Source: Nitrosomonas sp. (lineage in GTDB: Bacteria > Pseudomonadota > Gammaproteobacteria > Burkholderiales > Nitrosomonadaceae). Taken from it: a DNA stretch of 64,000 nucleotides. How positions within the stretch are numbered: position 1 is the first letter of the stretch; each line of letters begins with the position of its first letter. The notes beneath the pieces are model-generated. The model saw only the letters and a list, made by a program, of their open reading frames with translations, was not told the DNA's origin and searched no databases. Location of the stretch: the NCBI GenBank assembly GCA_021604405.1, contig BQJA01000004.1, positions 19,096 to 83,095 on the forward strand, written 5' to 3'. The position numbers and the translations under genes are program-made. Below, one piece after another: positions 18,361 to 27,385 of the stretch.

Positions 18361-18381
18361 GTTGCCGGTAATACCGGCAAC
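18361..18381. repeat. Near-perfect palindrome (10-bp arms)
   Basis: GTTGCCGGTA at 18361-18370 and TACCGGCAAC at 18372-18381 are exact inverted copies separated by one base. There is no T-tract on either side, so it is not an ordinary intrinsic terminator. It lies in the gap between the divergent-facing ends of the phosphopantetheinyl transferase and peroxiredoxin regions. An operator or a small REP-like element are both possible. Confidence 0.4.
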
Positions 18382-18819
18382 AAGCCGCCGTTGATATGAT
18401 CGACATATATATTGTAACTATTTGAGAAATCAGTTAGAAATGTGACGGATACATATTACAAGTCGAGCAAGTGAATGTGTCAAATAATGCTAGCATTAAA
18501 CAAGCTGGTTGGGATGAATAACATGATTATATGGAAAGGTCTGTTTGGGTTTTACTGTATCGTCTGGCCGGACCGGTGACAGCAGGATTATGTTCTCCAT
18601 TAGGACAAGCAGGTTATCCCAGGATTCTGATTAGCCGATTATTCACGATCATGTTGAATATTCCGGCCCAGTACAGGCCGGAGTGGGGAGGATGTATGCA
18701 ATCAGCCTAAAGACTGAGACTACCGCGATTGATGAGCTCAACTGGGAGAAACGTGCATTGGCTGTAGTTTTGCGTGGAGACACGTCAGGCATTTCATTCT
18801 GTAGGATAAGGCAAATTTG

Positions 18820-18862
18820 AATGCAGTTCGCTTGTCTGCAATTTATGTGGGCGAACTGCATT
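18820..18862 (-). terminator. Candidate hairpin terminator after ahpC-type gene
   Basis: AATGCAGTTCGC at 18820-18831 pairs exactly with GCGAACTGCATT at 18851-18862, a 12-bp stem with a 19-base loop, beginning about 50 bp past the stop of the peroxiredoxin gene on the minus strand. There is no real U-run after the stem, so it may instead stabilise the 3' end of the transcript. Confidence 0.4.
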
Positions 18863-18912
18863 ATCCATTCAATTTTCAACCGATAAATTCAGTTATATGA
18901 TCGTCATCCGCA

Positions 18913-19515
18913 TTAAAGCTTATCTGCGTTATGCGCCAGATAATCTGCAACGCCTTCTGCCGTTGGTTTTATTGCTTGTTGGCCCTTCTGCCAGCCTGCG
19001 GGGCATACTTCGCCATGTTGCTCTGAATACTGTAGCGCATCAATGATGCGAAGCATTTCCTCCACATTTCGTCCGAGCGGCAGATTGTTTACCGTTGCAT
19101 GTTGCACGATGCCTTGTTTGTCGATCAGGAATGAACCGCGCAGCGCGACGCCATCATCATGCTCAATGCCATAGCTTTTTATGATGCTATGGTTGACGTC
19201 CGCTACGAGCGGGTAGTGAATCTGACCAATTCCACCTTTTTCGGTTGGTGTATTACGCCACGCGTAATGGGTAAATTGAGAGTCGACAGAAACGCCGATA
19301 ACGACGGTATTACGTTTGGTAAATTCTTCAAAGCGCTTGTCGTGCGCAATGATTTCAGATGGGCAAACAAAGGTGAAATCCAGAGGATAGAAAAAGATTA
19401 CGACATATTTCCCCCGATAGTCGCTTAAAGTAAAATCGTTTTTAATGCTTCCATCAGGCATAACAGCTGCTGCTGTAAAATCAGGTGCCGGTTTGTTAAC
19501 TAATGTTGTACTCAT
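18913..19515 (-). CDS. AhpC/Tsa-type 2-Cys peroxiredoxin
   Basis: A 200-residue typical 2-Cys peroxiredoxin of normal length. The peroxidatic Cys51 is in DFTFVCPSEI and the resolving Cys171 in GEVCPAGW near the C-terminus. The conserved Arg/Thr environment (YPLDFTFVC) is intact. It reduces hydrogen and organic peroxides in the cytoplasm; the electron donor (AhpF, thioredoxin) is not encoded nearby. It follows a small gene by 31 bp on the same strand, so the two are probably one transcript from the promoter region at 19829-20107. Confidence 0.95.
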   Translation of the reverse strand: MSTTLVNKPAPDFTAAAVMPDGSIKNDFTLSDYRGKYVVIFFYPLDFTFVCPSEIIAHDKRFEEFTKRNTVVIGVSVDSQFTHYAWRNTPTEKGGIGQIHYPLVADVNHSIIKSYGIEHDDGVALRGSFLIDKQGIVQHATVNNLPLGRNVEEMLRIIDALQYSEQHGEVCPAGWQKGQQAIKPTAEGVADYLAHNADKL

Positions 19516-19546
19516 ATCAGAAACAAGTGAAATATTTTAGAAAAAA

Positions 19547-19828
19547 TTAATGCAGAAACGATAACTTGGAATACTTGGCAGGAATTTCAGGTTTTTCCTC
19601 CAATTTGGTTGCGGATATATCTTTGTTAAGAAGATGGAGCCAATGGCTACGCAATCTCTTACAAGTTGTTTTGACAAGCTCCGATTGTGTATCCGGGTGT
19701 TGTTCGAGAAACATCAGATGCTCGTGAATAGCCAGAATCAGCTGTTTATCCTGAGAATTCGCGTAACGCGACATCAGATAAAAAATTGATGAGATTAGTG
19801 TGGGCAAGTCGGTTTGTACATTGTTCAT
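19547..19828 (-). CDS. Small hypothetical protein preceding peroxiredoxin
   Basis: A 93-residue, mostly helical soluble protein that I do not recognise. It has no signal peptide. The sequence reads like a real protein (DKQLILAIHEHLMFLEQHPD near residues 27-46, then KTTCKRLRSHWLHLL near 52-66) with a single cysteine. It starts at ATG 19828 and ends 31 bp before the peroxiredoxin start, so co-transcription is likely. Function unknown; an accessory or regulatory role in peroxide defence would be speculation. Confidence 0.6.
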   Translation of the reverse strand: MNNVQTDLPTLISSIFYLMSRYANSQDKQLILAIHEHLMFLEQHPDTQSELVKTTCKRLRSHWLHLLNKDISATKLEEKPEIPAKYSKLSFLH

Positions 19829-19893
19829 ATGTCTGCAAATTACCAGAAAATTGCTATAGACTGATTAAATCATATCTTATCACGTATGTAAAT

Positions 19894-19912
19894 GTGAATT
19901 GTTATCATTATT
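19894..19912. promoter_or_regulatory. Fur-box-like sequence upstream of peroxiredoxin operon
   Basis: Read on the minus strand, the 19 bases starting AATAATGATAA match the classical Fur consensus (GATAATGATAATCATTATC) at 13 positions, strongest in the first two hexamers. The site lies 66-84 bp upstream of the small gene at 19828 within an AT-rich divergent gap, where AT-rich matches arise easily by chance. Confidence 0.3.
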
Positions 19913-20107
19913 GTTAATTATTTATAAATCAATTATCCACACTTTGTCAGAGGCGCTAATCATTACCCGGTAGTCAGGAAAGGCACCAAATGCTGAAATG
20001 ACTCGGTTCTTCAGCTAATTCAGCGGAAGTGTTAATCGCGCAGATATGTACTGAGTATCAAGTCTTACCATTATTTGCCGTCATAGTAAGACCGATAAAG
20101 TTACTCG

Positions 20108-20743
20108 ATGAATTATTACTTTTCTTATCAAATGATTGAATCAAAATTTTTATTTATTCTGGCTGCTTTTCTGTTTTTATCAGCGTGTTCTGATAAGCAA
20201 CCTGGGCTACCGGCATTATCCGCTAATGCAGTGATTCTGGCCTATGGTGACAGTATCACCGCTGGAAATGGCGCGCCGCCAGCGCAGAATTACCCGAGCC
20301 TGCTGGCAGAAAAATTACAGCGCACGGTTATTAATGCGGGTGTACCTGGCGAAATTAGCGCTAACGGATTGAAGCGCCTTCCCGCCCTGCTGGACAAGCA
20401 CCAGCCGGCATTACTGCTTTTATGCCACGGTGGTAATGACATGATACGCAAGCTGGGCAAGAATGAATTGGCGAAGAACCTCAGAGCCATGATTGACGAA
20501 GCAATAAGCCGTGATATAAGTGTTGTACTCATCGGTGTTCCAAAACCGGGAATCTTCCTTGAAAGTCTGAACATATACAACCAGATTGCTGGGGAATACA
20601 ATTTACCGGTCGAGCGAGAGGTTGTGCCAAAAGTATTGGCCGATAATGCCTTAAAATCGGATTTAATTCATCCAAATGCACGCGGATACGCTATGATGGC
20701 AGATTCAATCTTTTTGCTGCTGAAAAAGAACGGGGCCATTTAA
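20108..20743 (+). CDS. GDSL/SGNH-family esterase lipoprotein (TesA-like arylesterase)
   Basis: A 211-residue SGNH hydrolase. A signal peptide ends in a lipobox (LSAC, Cys27), so the enzyme is probably membrane-anchored in the periplasm. Block I is AYGDSITAGNG with nucleophile Ser49; block II glycine is in VINAGVPGE; block III is HGGNDM; the catalytic Asp and His are in DLIHPNARGY near the C-terminus. Family members cleave acyl or aryl esters and lysophospholipids. An alternative start at Met9 (20132) would give a more typical signal length. It stands alone, with long untranslated regions on both sides. Confidence 0.9.
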   Translation: MNYYFSYQMIESKFLFILAAFLFLSACSDKQPGLPALSANAVILAYGDSITAGNGAPPAQNYPSLLAEKLQRTVINAGVPGEISANGLKRLPALLDKHQPALLLLCHGGNDMIRKLGKNELAKNLRAMIDEAISRDISVVLIGVPKPGIFLESLNIYNQIAGEYNLPVEREVVPKVLADNALKSDLIHPNARGYAMMADSIFLLLKKNGAI

Positions 20744-21220
20744 GCGATGGCTGTTATTGCTGTTGGACAGGCTTCCTTGTTTCGTAGGTTTGAGGATCGA
20801 AAAGCCAGAATATGTTACGTTTGTCTGAGTACAATCTTTGTTATTCACATGCAGTAAGTAGATAAGCGCTGATATCTGAAACACCGAAATGTACCTGAAT
20901 CTTTCACTGTAACTCACCTGTCGCTTCTCTAACCGAAGTTTCCTCCAGACTTGCCTGGCTAATATGAAAGGTATGTTTTCTGTAACCCTATTATAATACG
21001 TTTTTTTACTCATTATCAGTCAGTTGGCGAAGGTCTAGCTGGCTCATTCTATATTACAGCGATGCAACTTGAATATCTGTTAGCAACTTGAATGCCTTGT
21101 CATCACCTGTAACAGGATTACAATGGGAGATGCTTATCTTGGCGCCAATTAACAATATTAGCGCATGAAAATCCGTCAGGTGTTTTTTATTTTTTAGCGA
21201 GTCGTTTTGAATTTATATTT
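20744..21220. other. Gene-poor interval, 477 bp
   Basis: Nothing convincing is seen here. A minus-strand open frame at 20705-21013 overlaps the end of the esterase gene and has no recognisable features. The last 60 bases before 21221 are AT-rich and probably carry the promoter of the following hydrolase. Confidence 0.4.
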
Positions 21221-22681
21221 ATGTTGCGAAAGTTATTAAAACATGGGCTGTTATTTCTTCTGTATGGAGCTGTCTGCAGCGCTGCAATGGCTCTATATTT
21301 ATTTATTGATCATTTACAAAACCGGCCAGATTTGCAGCCATGGCATTTAGCGACGTTGGATGACGACTATATTGCGGCAAAGAATGAAAAAATTACCAGT
21401 ATTGCTGATTATTTGAAGTTGGAAGATAAACTGTTCGGGCAACTGCAAAATCAGGTTTATAACCAGATTGAACCGGAACGTCGCCGTATGCTCAATCGAT
21501 ATAGCCGCGACAGCCTGGCAGACCCGGGCAAATTCGATCGCAACTGGAATAGAACGTTTGAATTAGAAGCGGCCAATCCACGTGGCGGTGTATTATTGAT
21601 TCACGGCTTGTCCGACTCTCCTTACAGCATGCGGGGCATGGGGGAAATTTTCCATGCAATGGGTTTCTGGGTGGTAGGCATCAGATTGCCGGGTCATGGA
21701 ACGGCGCCATCCGGATTGTTAAATGTAACATGGCAGGATTTTGCCGCTGTGACCGATTTTGCTGCCAATCACGTAAAACAGCAGATCGGTGAGGAAAAAC
21801 CGTTTTACATCGCTGGGTATTCCACGGGCGCTGCGCTGGCTGTGGAATATTCGTTGCGCATCCTGGCAGGCAGTGATGATCCCATGCCTGATGGGTTAAT
21901 TTTGCTCGCGCCTGCTATTGGTGTTTCCCCGATTGCTGCACTGGCAGTTTGGCAAGAAAGGCTGTCAGCAATACCCGGGCTGAAAAAAACCGCCTGGGAG
22001 AGTATTCAACCGGAGTATGATCCTTTTAGGTATCGATCCTTTGCGGTCAATGCGGGTAATCAAATACATAAATTAACCACAGAAATTAACAGACTGGTCC
22101 GTAAACTGGATCAAGGTCAAGGAATAAAAGGCTTTCCTAAGGTATTAGCATTTCAATCCATTGTTGATGCGACGATTAGTACACCAGCATTAATCAGCGG
22201 GTTGTTTGATCATTTGGCTAATGAAGGACATGAGCTTGTTTTATTTGATATAAACCGCAACACTGAAGCTGAGCCGTTGCTGGTATCAAGTCCCGAAGCG
22301 ACAACGAAAGCATTGCTAAAAAATCGCTTTCTACCGTTTAAACTGACTTTAATTAGCAATACCTCAAATGAATCGAATAAGGTGTCAGAATATCAAAAAC
22401 AGGCAAATAGCGATTTGGTGACGAAAAAACCGCTGGCACTTAGCTGGCCCAAAAGTATTTTATCCTTGTCTCATGTTGCGCTGCCTTTTCCGCCAAATGA
22501 TGTGTTATATGGTGTACAGCGGAATCCTAAACACGCCGGTATTTATTTGGGACGGATCAACATAATGGGGGAGAGGGGGTTGCTGCTGATTTCCGCGGAT
22601 GAAGTGATTCGTTTGCGCTATAACCCTTTTTTCCCTTACTTGAAACACCGGATGGAAGCGTTTGTAACAAATAATAATTAG
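21221..22681 (+). CDS. Membrane-anchored alpha/beta hydrolase (carboxylesterase/monoacylglycerol-lipase type)
   Basis: A 486-residue protein with one N-terminal membrane segment (about 8-30) and an alpha/beta-hydrolase domain. LLIHGLSDSPYSMRGMG near residue 126 is the oxyanion loop, RLPGHGTAPSG follows near 155, and the nucleophile elbow is GYSTGAA near 199. The C-terminal third is less conserved and contains LSLSHVALPFPPNDVLYG, with the likely catalytic His region. It should hydrolyse carboxyl esters at the periplasmic face. It is monocistronic as far as can be seen. The start ATG lacks an obvious ribosome site, so the exact start is less sure. Confidence 0.85.
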   Translation: MLRKLLKHGLLFLLYGAVCSAAMALYLFIDHLQNRPDLQPWHLATLDDDYIAAKNEKITSIADYLKLEDKLFGQLQNQVYNQIEPERRRMLNRYSRDSLADPGKFDRNWNRTFELEAANPRGGVLLIHGLSDSPYSMRGMGEIFHAMGFWVVGIRLPGHGTAPSGLLNVTWQDFAAVTDFAANHVKQQIGEEKPFYIAGYSTGAALAVEYSLRILAGSDDPMPDGLILLAPAIGVSPIAALAVWQERLSAIPGLKKTAWESIQPEYDPFRYRSFAVNAGNQIHKLTTEINRLVRKLDQGQGIKGFPKVLAFQSIVDATISTPALISGLFDHLANEGHELVLFDINRNTEAEPLLVSSPEATTKALLKNRFLPFKLTLISNTSNESNKVSEYQKQANSDLVTKKPLALSWPKSILSLSHVALPFPPNDVLYGVQRNPKHAGIYLGRINIMGERGLLLISADEVIRLRYNPFFPYLKHRMEAFVTNNN

Positions 22682-23174
22682 TCGGCCCCGAAGCATATCT
22701 CAGCCAGCTAAAAGGCGCGTTTATTTTTTTATACGCATCAATTGTGTTTTTAAGAATGGCGACTAGCTTACATTGAGTCGAAACGGGCTTGGCTTCGGTA
22801 ACAGTCCGCTTGTTTTTCAACAGCTTAGTATGCGCTGTAAATGCTGCCGAAGATTTTTATACCTGGGACGGTTTTTGAGATGACAGGCGGTTTGCCTGCA
22901 AATTTTGCGTTCATCTGAACGCAATCATATTACTGTCACGTTACTCTGCTAGCATTCTGGCAAGCCGGAATTGTTAATGCGGGTGGACTCGGCGGTGGGT
23001 GCGGCATCAATATGATGCATCAGCTGGCGCAACGCTCCGTTCTGGAATTAATACTGCTTGGCCTGTATTACTTGATCGGGACGTAGACGGGTATACCGTT
23101 GTGTTTGACAACCAAATCAACTTCCAGTATTTTTGCCGAATATAATTTTATATAATCAAGTCAAGGAATTTTAA
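22682..23174. other. Gene-poor interval, 493 bp, with a possible gene remnant
   Basis: No intact gene is recognised. On the minus strand at about 23160-23068 a short open stretch reads ILEVDLVVKHNGIPVYVPIK and then stops; it is protein-like and could be a remnant of a larger gene, but no start or flanking homologous frame is visible. The last part carries the AAGGA ribosome site of the DUF4136 gene. Confidence 0.3.
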
Positions 23175-23696
23175 ATGAAACGGACTCTGTTAATCGCGGC
23201 CATGGCTTTGATGGCTGTCAGTATTATGAGCTGTACCAATACTCCTATTACTGTCAGTTCTGATTATGATCAGGATTATGATTTTGCGAAATTGAAAACC
23301 TTTAAATTTCTTGATATCCCGCCTGAGTCCGGTATCAATGAGCTGGATGCCGGTCGTCTCAAGCGTGCTGTAGAAAAAGTAATGGGCGGTAAGGGGTATA
23401 CGGTTTCTGAACAAGCCGACTTCGGCGTTGCCATGCATTTTGGTGTTCAAGAGAAGACCCAGATTGATACGATCAGTTATGGCTATTATGGCTGGGGTCC
23501 TGGTGGCGCTCAGGTCTGGCAATACGATGAAGGTACGCTCGTGATTGATTTTATTGATATGGAAAAAAATCATTTGATTTGGCGCGGATCAGGTACAAAG
23601 ATTCTCTCTGACAATCCGAGTATCGAAGAAAAGACAAAAAATATTAATGAAGCGGTTACTAAAATTTTGAATGAGTTTCCTCCGACGACGAAGTAG
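23175..23696 (+). CDS. DUF4136-domain lipoprotein
   Basis: A 173-residue exported lipoprotein with lipobox IMSC (Cys20). The mature part matches DUF4136: VSSDYDQDYDFAKLKTFKFLD near 27-47, then a variable domain with YGYYGWGPGG near 102-111 and EGTLVIDFIDMEKNHLIWRGSG near 118-140, ending in INEAVTKILNEFPP. The family's function is unknown; members are periplasmic or outer-membrane lipoproteins of Gram-negative bacteria. The start has AAGGA 8 bases upstream. Confidence 0.88.
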   Translation: MKRTLLIAAMALMAVSIMSCTNTPITVSSDYDQDYDFAKLKTFKFLDIPPESGINELDAGRLKRAVEKVMGGKGYTVSEQADFGVAMHFGVQEKTQIDTISYGYYGWGPGGAQVWQYDEGTLVIDFIDMEKNHLIWRGSGTKILSDNPSIEEKTKNINEAVTKILNEFPPTTK

Positions 23697-24287
23697 AAAA
23701 TGGGTGCGGGACACCGCATTGGCAGGAGAAAGGGGAAGGGATGGTATTTTTTCGTGATTTTAGGCGATAAATCTGTTACCTTCTCATTCCCAATCTTGAA
23801 TTAAAGGCTGTGTATAACCGTTCGGCGTTTTTTTAACGGTATATTCAGTTTCACCCTTGTCTTGCTGTTTTTTTTGGCACTGCGCTATTTCCGTTGAGCC
23901 TTCGATTCTCCCAGCGCAAAGGATACCGTACCATTTATCGGCCATTCCGATAATCCGGATAGCAGTATTATTGCACGTGCGTACGTTACGGCCTGATGAA
24001 GCGCTGCACCGGTACGACGTTCCCGCAAAAGTTATATTTCATCCCGGTATGCAACCAAAATCAATAACTTTTTATCGGTTCGTGTCCAGCAATTTTTTTT
24101 CTGCTGCAACTATTTTACTCGCTGCCTATAATTAGCATTTTTTTATCTTTTTCTTTATATGCAAGGTATCTTTGTCATGAGATAAGCGCAAAGTGGTTTG
24201 AGAGAAGGAATTGGAAGAGATAATTTTATTAATATCTCTCCTGGGTTTAATGCGGTAAAGATAATGCCTTAGAGGAGGTCGATATAC
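23697..24287. other. Gene-poor interval, 591 bp, possible degraded gene
   Basis: No intact gene. An open frame at 23857-24135 has an unlikely composition. A different frame at about 23904-23998 reads DTVPFIGHSDNPDSSIIARAYVTA before a stop, which looks like real protein, so a frameshifted remnant is possible. A polypurine stretch (AGGAGAAAGGGGAAGGGA) begins near 23723. The region ends in the strong AGAGGAGG ribosome site of the M48 protease gene. Confidence 0.3.
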
Positions 24288-25073
24288 ATGAAATTCAAGC
24301 TGTTTGTTGTGTTGCTGATGATTCTTCTTTTTTCAGCCTGCGCAACGACGCCGACAGGCCGCAGTCAGTTGGTGTTTATGCCAGATGATGAAGTGAATGC
24401 AATGGGATTGCAGGCATTTGATAATTTAAAAAAAGAAAAACCGATGAGTGACAACGTCGAGGTCGTTCAATTCGTGCAATGTATTTCAGATGCCATTACA
24501 CGTGAAGTTGGCGGAGAATGGGAGGTCGCGGTATTTAAGGATGCTTCATTGAATGCTTTTGCATTGCCCGGCGGGAAGATCGGCATGCATACTGGATTGG
24601 TCGGTCTGGTGGATAATCAGGATCAATTGGCAACAGTGATCGGTCATGAAGTGGCCCATGTACTCGCCAAGCATAGTAACGAACGCATGTCGCAGGAACT
24701 GGGCACGCAGGTGGGAATATCACTGATTTCAGCAGTTGCCGCGCCGCAGACGGCATTGGGACAGACGGCAGTCAGTTTGCTGGGGATAGGCGCGGAATAT
24801 GGAGTTATCATGCCGTATAGCAGATTGCACGAAAGTGAGGCGGATATAATTGGCCTGGATCTGATGGCTGAAGCAGGTTTTAACCCGATTGAAAGTGTCA
24901 CATTATGGCGCAAAATGGCGCAGGCCAGTCAAGGCGCGCAGCCAGCAGAATTCCTGTCGACACATCCGTCCCACGCAACGCGCATTGAAGATCTGCAGGC
25001 ACATATGCCAACAGCATTGAAGTTGCAGCAACAGGCAAATGCCAGCGGGAAGAAGCCGCGTTGTGTGAAGTAA
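24288..25073 (+). CDS. M48-family metalloprotease lipoprotein (LoiP/YggG-like)
   Basis: A 261-residue zinc protease. The signal peptide ends with lipobox FSAC (Cys18). The zinc site HEVAHVLAKH (HExxH) is near residue 122 and the third ligand lies in HESEADIIGLDLMAEAG near 181. C-terminal HPSHATRIEDL is typical of the LoiP/BepA group of periplasmic quality-control proteases. It is expected to sit at the outer membrane and to degrade misfolded or mis-inserted envelope proteins. A strong ribosome site AGAGGAGG lies about 9 bases before the ATG. It appears to be transcribed alone. Confidence 0.92.
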   Translation: MKFKLFVVLLMILLFSACATTPTGRSQLVFMPDDEVNAMGLQAFDNLKKEKPMSDNVEVVQFVQCISDAITREVGGEWEVAVFKDASLNAFALPGGKIGMHTGLVGLVDNQDQLATVIGHEVAHVLAKHSNERMSQELGTQVGISLISAVAAPQTALGQTAVSLLGIGAEYGVIMPYSRLHESEADIIGLDLMAEAGFNPIESVTLWRKMAQASQGAQPAEFLSTHPSHATRIEDLQAHMPTALKLQQQANASGKKPRCVK

Positions 25074-25180
25074 TGTAGAAACCGGTGAAACAGGGTTTAG
25101 CAAAATCTAATTTTGCAGGTCCAATAAAAGTGAGCCACTGTTAGATAGTAGATAAACCCTGAGATAGTTTTCGTCTACGA

Positions 25181-26179
25181 TTAAGGTTGAAATAGCACTC
25201 TGATCGGTTTTGGATTGATACTGAACTCAAGCGTGTTTTCTGCTTTGATGTCGCGGTTACGAAAATAATCGCCATCAACTTGTAAGGGGTAGTCCAGATC
25301 ATGCAGTGTAAGAGAAATATTTGCGCCCGTGAAATATTGCAATGGAAGGTTTGCCGGTTTGTGTTGTAGAATTTTCACGGCCTTGATCAATTCGTGCTTT
25401 CTTTGCGAGCCGGGTAAAAAACCAACAACAAGTTTATCGGTTGTTGGGCTGGCGTCAGGGACCAGCATTAAATTCTTTGCATAAGCTGAACTGTTGGCTA
25501 CAATCACGTAACCTGATTCGCGATTGACTGTTACCCGGCCGTCAACGGTAATGGTGACGGTTGGGTGATGCAGTGAAAATAAAGCGGTTGTTCCTTGCCA
25601 CGCATAAATGGTGTCATTAAGTGGTCCTGTTCGTTTGCCAATTCGTTTGACTGTCAGTGAATCAAGGCCCATGGATGCCATAATAAAAAAAGGTTTTTTC
25701 CCTTGGATTCCATTGCCGCTGATCAGGCCAAAGTATTGTTCCTGACATTTCCCGAAAGTAATGGCCCGAAGCAAATCATCGATATTTGCGCTCATATTAT
25801 AAGAACGTGCAATAAGCGATTCATTGCCGCCGGGAACAACATAAAGTGGCGTTTGTGCTCTGCTCAGCGCGCGCAGTAATTTTCTTACCGTGCCGTCTCC
25901 ACCGACGACGACGACCAGATCACTTTCAACAATATCGGTTGCCATGCGTCGATATCGCCGCATTTTTTTTTCTGATTCACTCACTATGACGGTTATTCCA
26001 TGACTGGTAAGCGTTTTCTCAAAATCAACCGCCCGAGAAATTGAATTTCCAGCACTAGATATCGGATTGAATATAACCAATACTTGCTTCGGTGCGGGTA
26101 GTTCAATTAACACTCTGTTTTGTTGAGATAAATTATCGCTGTTCACTTTAGAGGAAAATATTGTATTGTTTGCTAACAT
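25181..26179 (-). CDS. Diacylglycerol/sphingosine-kinase-family lipid kinase
   Basis: A 332-residue protein with the DAGK catalytic domain: FNPISSAGN near residue 37, VVGGDGTVRKLLRAL near 92-106 (the nucleotide-binding GGDGT), and PGGNESLIAR near 117 where related enzymes have PLGTxNDFAR. The C-terminal half has the beta-sandwich pattern, ending in PLQVDGDYF. It would phosphorylate a lipid hydroxyl at the inner membrane. It is the third gene after a PAP2 phosphatase and a glycosyltransferase on the same strand, 162 bp from the latter. Together they suggest a glycolipid or isoprenoid-lipid pathway, though the substrate is unknown. Confidence 0.85.
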   Translation of the reverse strand: MLANNTIFSSKVNSDNLSQQNRVLIELPAPKQVLVIFNPISSAGNSISRAVDFEKTLTSHGITVIVSESEKKMRRYRRMATDIVESDLVVVVGGDGTVRKLLRALSRAQTPLYVVPGGNESLIARSYNMSANIDDLLRAITFGKCQEQYFGLISGNGIQGKKPFFIMASMGLDSLTVKRIGKRTGPLNDTIYAWQGTTALFSLHHPTVTITVDGRVTVNRESGYVIVANSSAYAKNLMLVPDASPTTDKLVVGFLPGSQRKHELIKAVKILQHKPANLPLQYFTGANISLTLHDLDYPLQVDGDYFRNRDIKAENTLEFSINPKPIRVLFQP

Positions 26180-26341
26180 TTTTAGTCAGTGCTGATGGAA
26201 CGCAGGTAAAGGGGCATAGATAACGATTTGAATCCTGCAGCAGTCGGCTGGTGCAACCATTTAGACATTGTCGTGATTTTTCTGAAGCCGAATTTCCAGG
26301 ATTTTTATGCGTAGAATTGTAAGTAATGCGTTATTTTGAAT

Positions 26342-27385
26342 CTATGGTAAGTCGACCGGCAGAACCTTGACTTCCGCCCAGATTTTATCGAGCCAAGCCG
26401 GGTCAATTGCTGGCAAACCATCCGCTATCCACTTCACGAGATACCTGGCAATGTTGGGGTAAGTGATACGGACTGCTTTCGTTTCATGCAGCCAATGTTC
26501 GATAGCGACAGGGTCCATATTGTGCATCGTGTGACCATACCCCAGTTCTTTGAGCGCCAGTGCGTTGGAAACTTGCTCCATCTGCGCATGCAGCGGTTTA
26601 GCCAGAATTTTTTTTCCTAACTGGAGTGATTCGCTGGCCAGTTCAAAACCGGCGTTACTGATGATACCAGCGCAATTATATAAGTCCTGTTGGAAGCCTT
26701 GACGGGACAGCGGATGGCAATGAATATGCGCATATGGAGACGGCACAACCTCCGGTGAATAAACAAAAAACTCAAAATCTTTAAACGGTGCTAAAAGCGT
26801 GATGATGTCATGTTGATTTTCAAAAGGTAAATAGACAACGATTTTATTAATTTGCACAGCCTGAGGAATGGCTGGCGTTTCGATAATCGGCGGCAAAATC
26901 GGTTGGTTGAAATGATGCCAGTGTAAGCCAATACCCACATCGGCCGGTGCGAAATTCTTCATAACAAGTTCGGCCAATGGATCACTGCCAGCTCGGGGTA
27001 TATCATGAAAAAATGCATATTGATGACCAATGCCAATTACCTTTTTGTTTTGCCGGCGTGACGCCCATGCGGATACCGGTTCAAAATCACTGATCACGAT
27101 ATCGTAGCGGCTCAAGTCCAGTTGTTTAATGTCTCTCAGAAAACGTATTGGTTTAGCCTGGTAAGCGGATTTAATGTAGTTGACTTTGCCGTTTCTGGAC
27201 TTAAAAGTTAGTCCTTCGTTCCACAGATAGTGATTAAAAACCGCCATTTCAAAAAACTTTTCTTTTGGTCTGCCAGAAAAATGATAAGTAACGTCAAATC
27301 CTGCAGCCTGTAATTCCTTGGCCATCACTCGGCCGCGGGTGATATGACCATTGCCGGTACCTTGAATACCATAAAATATTTTCAT
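26342..27385 (-). CDS. MJ1255/VC2487-family glycosyltransferase
   Basis: A 347-residue GT-B-fold enzyme. The N-terminus IQGTGNGHITRGRVMAKEL (residues 7-25) is the nucleotide-sugar/acceptor loop typical of the MJ1255/VC2487 family, related to MurG-like transferases. The C-terminal half has the donor-binding segment ISNAGFELASESLQLGKKILAKP near 238-260, with conserved GFE and ES. It is cytoplasmic and probably membrane-associated, transferring a sugar to a lipid acceptor. Its ATG overlaps the stop of the PAP2 gene by 4 bp, so the two are translationally coupled. Donor and acceptor are not evident from sequence. Confidence 0.85.
   Translation of the reverse strand: MKIFYGIQGTGNGHITRGRVMAKELQAAGFDVTYHFSGRPKEKFFEMAVFNHYLWNEGLTFKSRNGKVNYIKSAYQAKPIRFLRDIKQLDLSRYDIVISDFEPVSAWASRRQNKKVIGIGHQYAFFHDIPRAGSDPLAELVMKNFAPADVGIGLHWHHFNQPILPPIIETPAIPQAVQINKIVVYLPFENQHDIITLLAPFKDFEFFVYSPEVVPSPYAHIHCHPLSRQGFQQDLYNCAGIISNAGFELASESLQLGKKILAKPLHAQMEQVSNALALKELGYGHTMHNMDPVAIEHWLHETKAVRITYPNIARYLVKWIADGLPAIDPAWLDKIWAEVKVLPVDLP

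Larger units (their letters stand above)
18193..18912. other. Gene-poor interval, 720 bp
   Basis: No convincing coding sequence. An open frame at 18649-18879 on the minus strand lacks any recognisable feature. The interval holds three clear inverted repeats: 10-bp arms GTTGCCGGTA/TACCGGCAAC at 18361-18381 with a 1-base centre, 6-bp arms CCGGCC/GGCCGG at 18663-18681, and the 12-bp pair at 18820-18862 downstream of the peroxiredoxin gene. No mobile-element remnants were recognised. Confidence 0.5.

Noticed and set aside
18649-18879. Minus-strand open frame of 76 codons
   Set aside because: It covers a hairpin, has no ribosome site and shows no recognisable motif.
23857-24135. Plus-strand open frame of 92 codons
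   Set aside because: Composition is unlike real genes, and a competing frame in the same stretch looks more protein-like but is interrupted.
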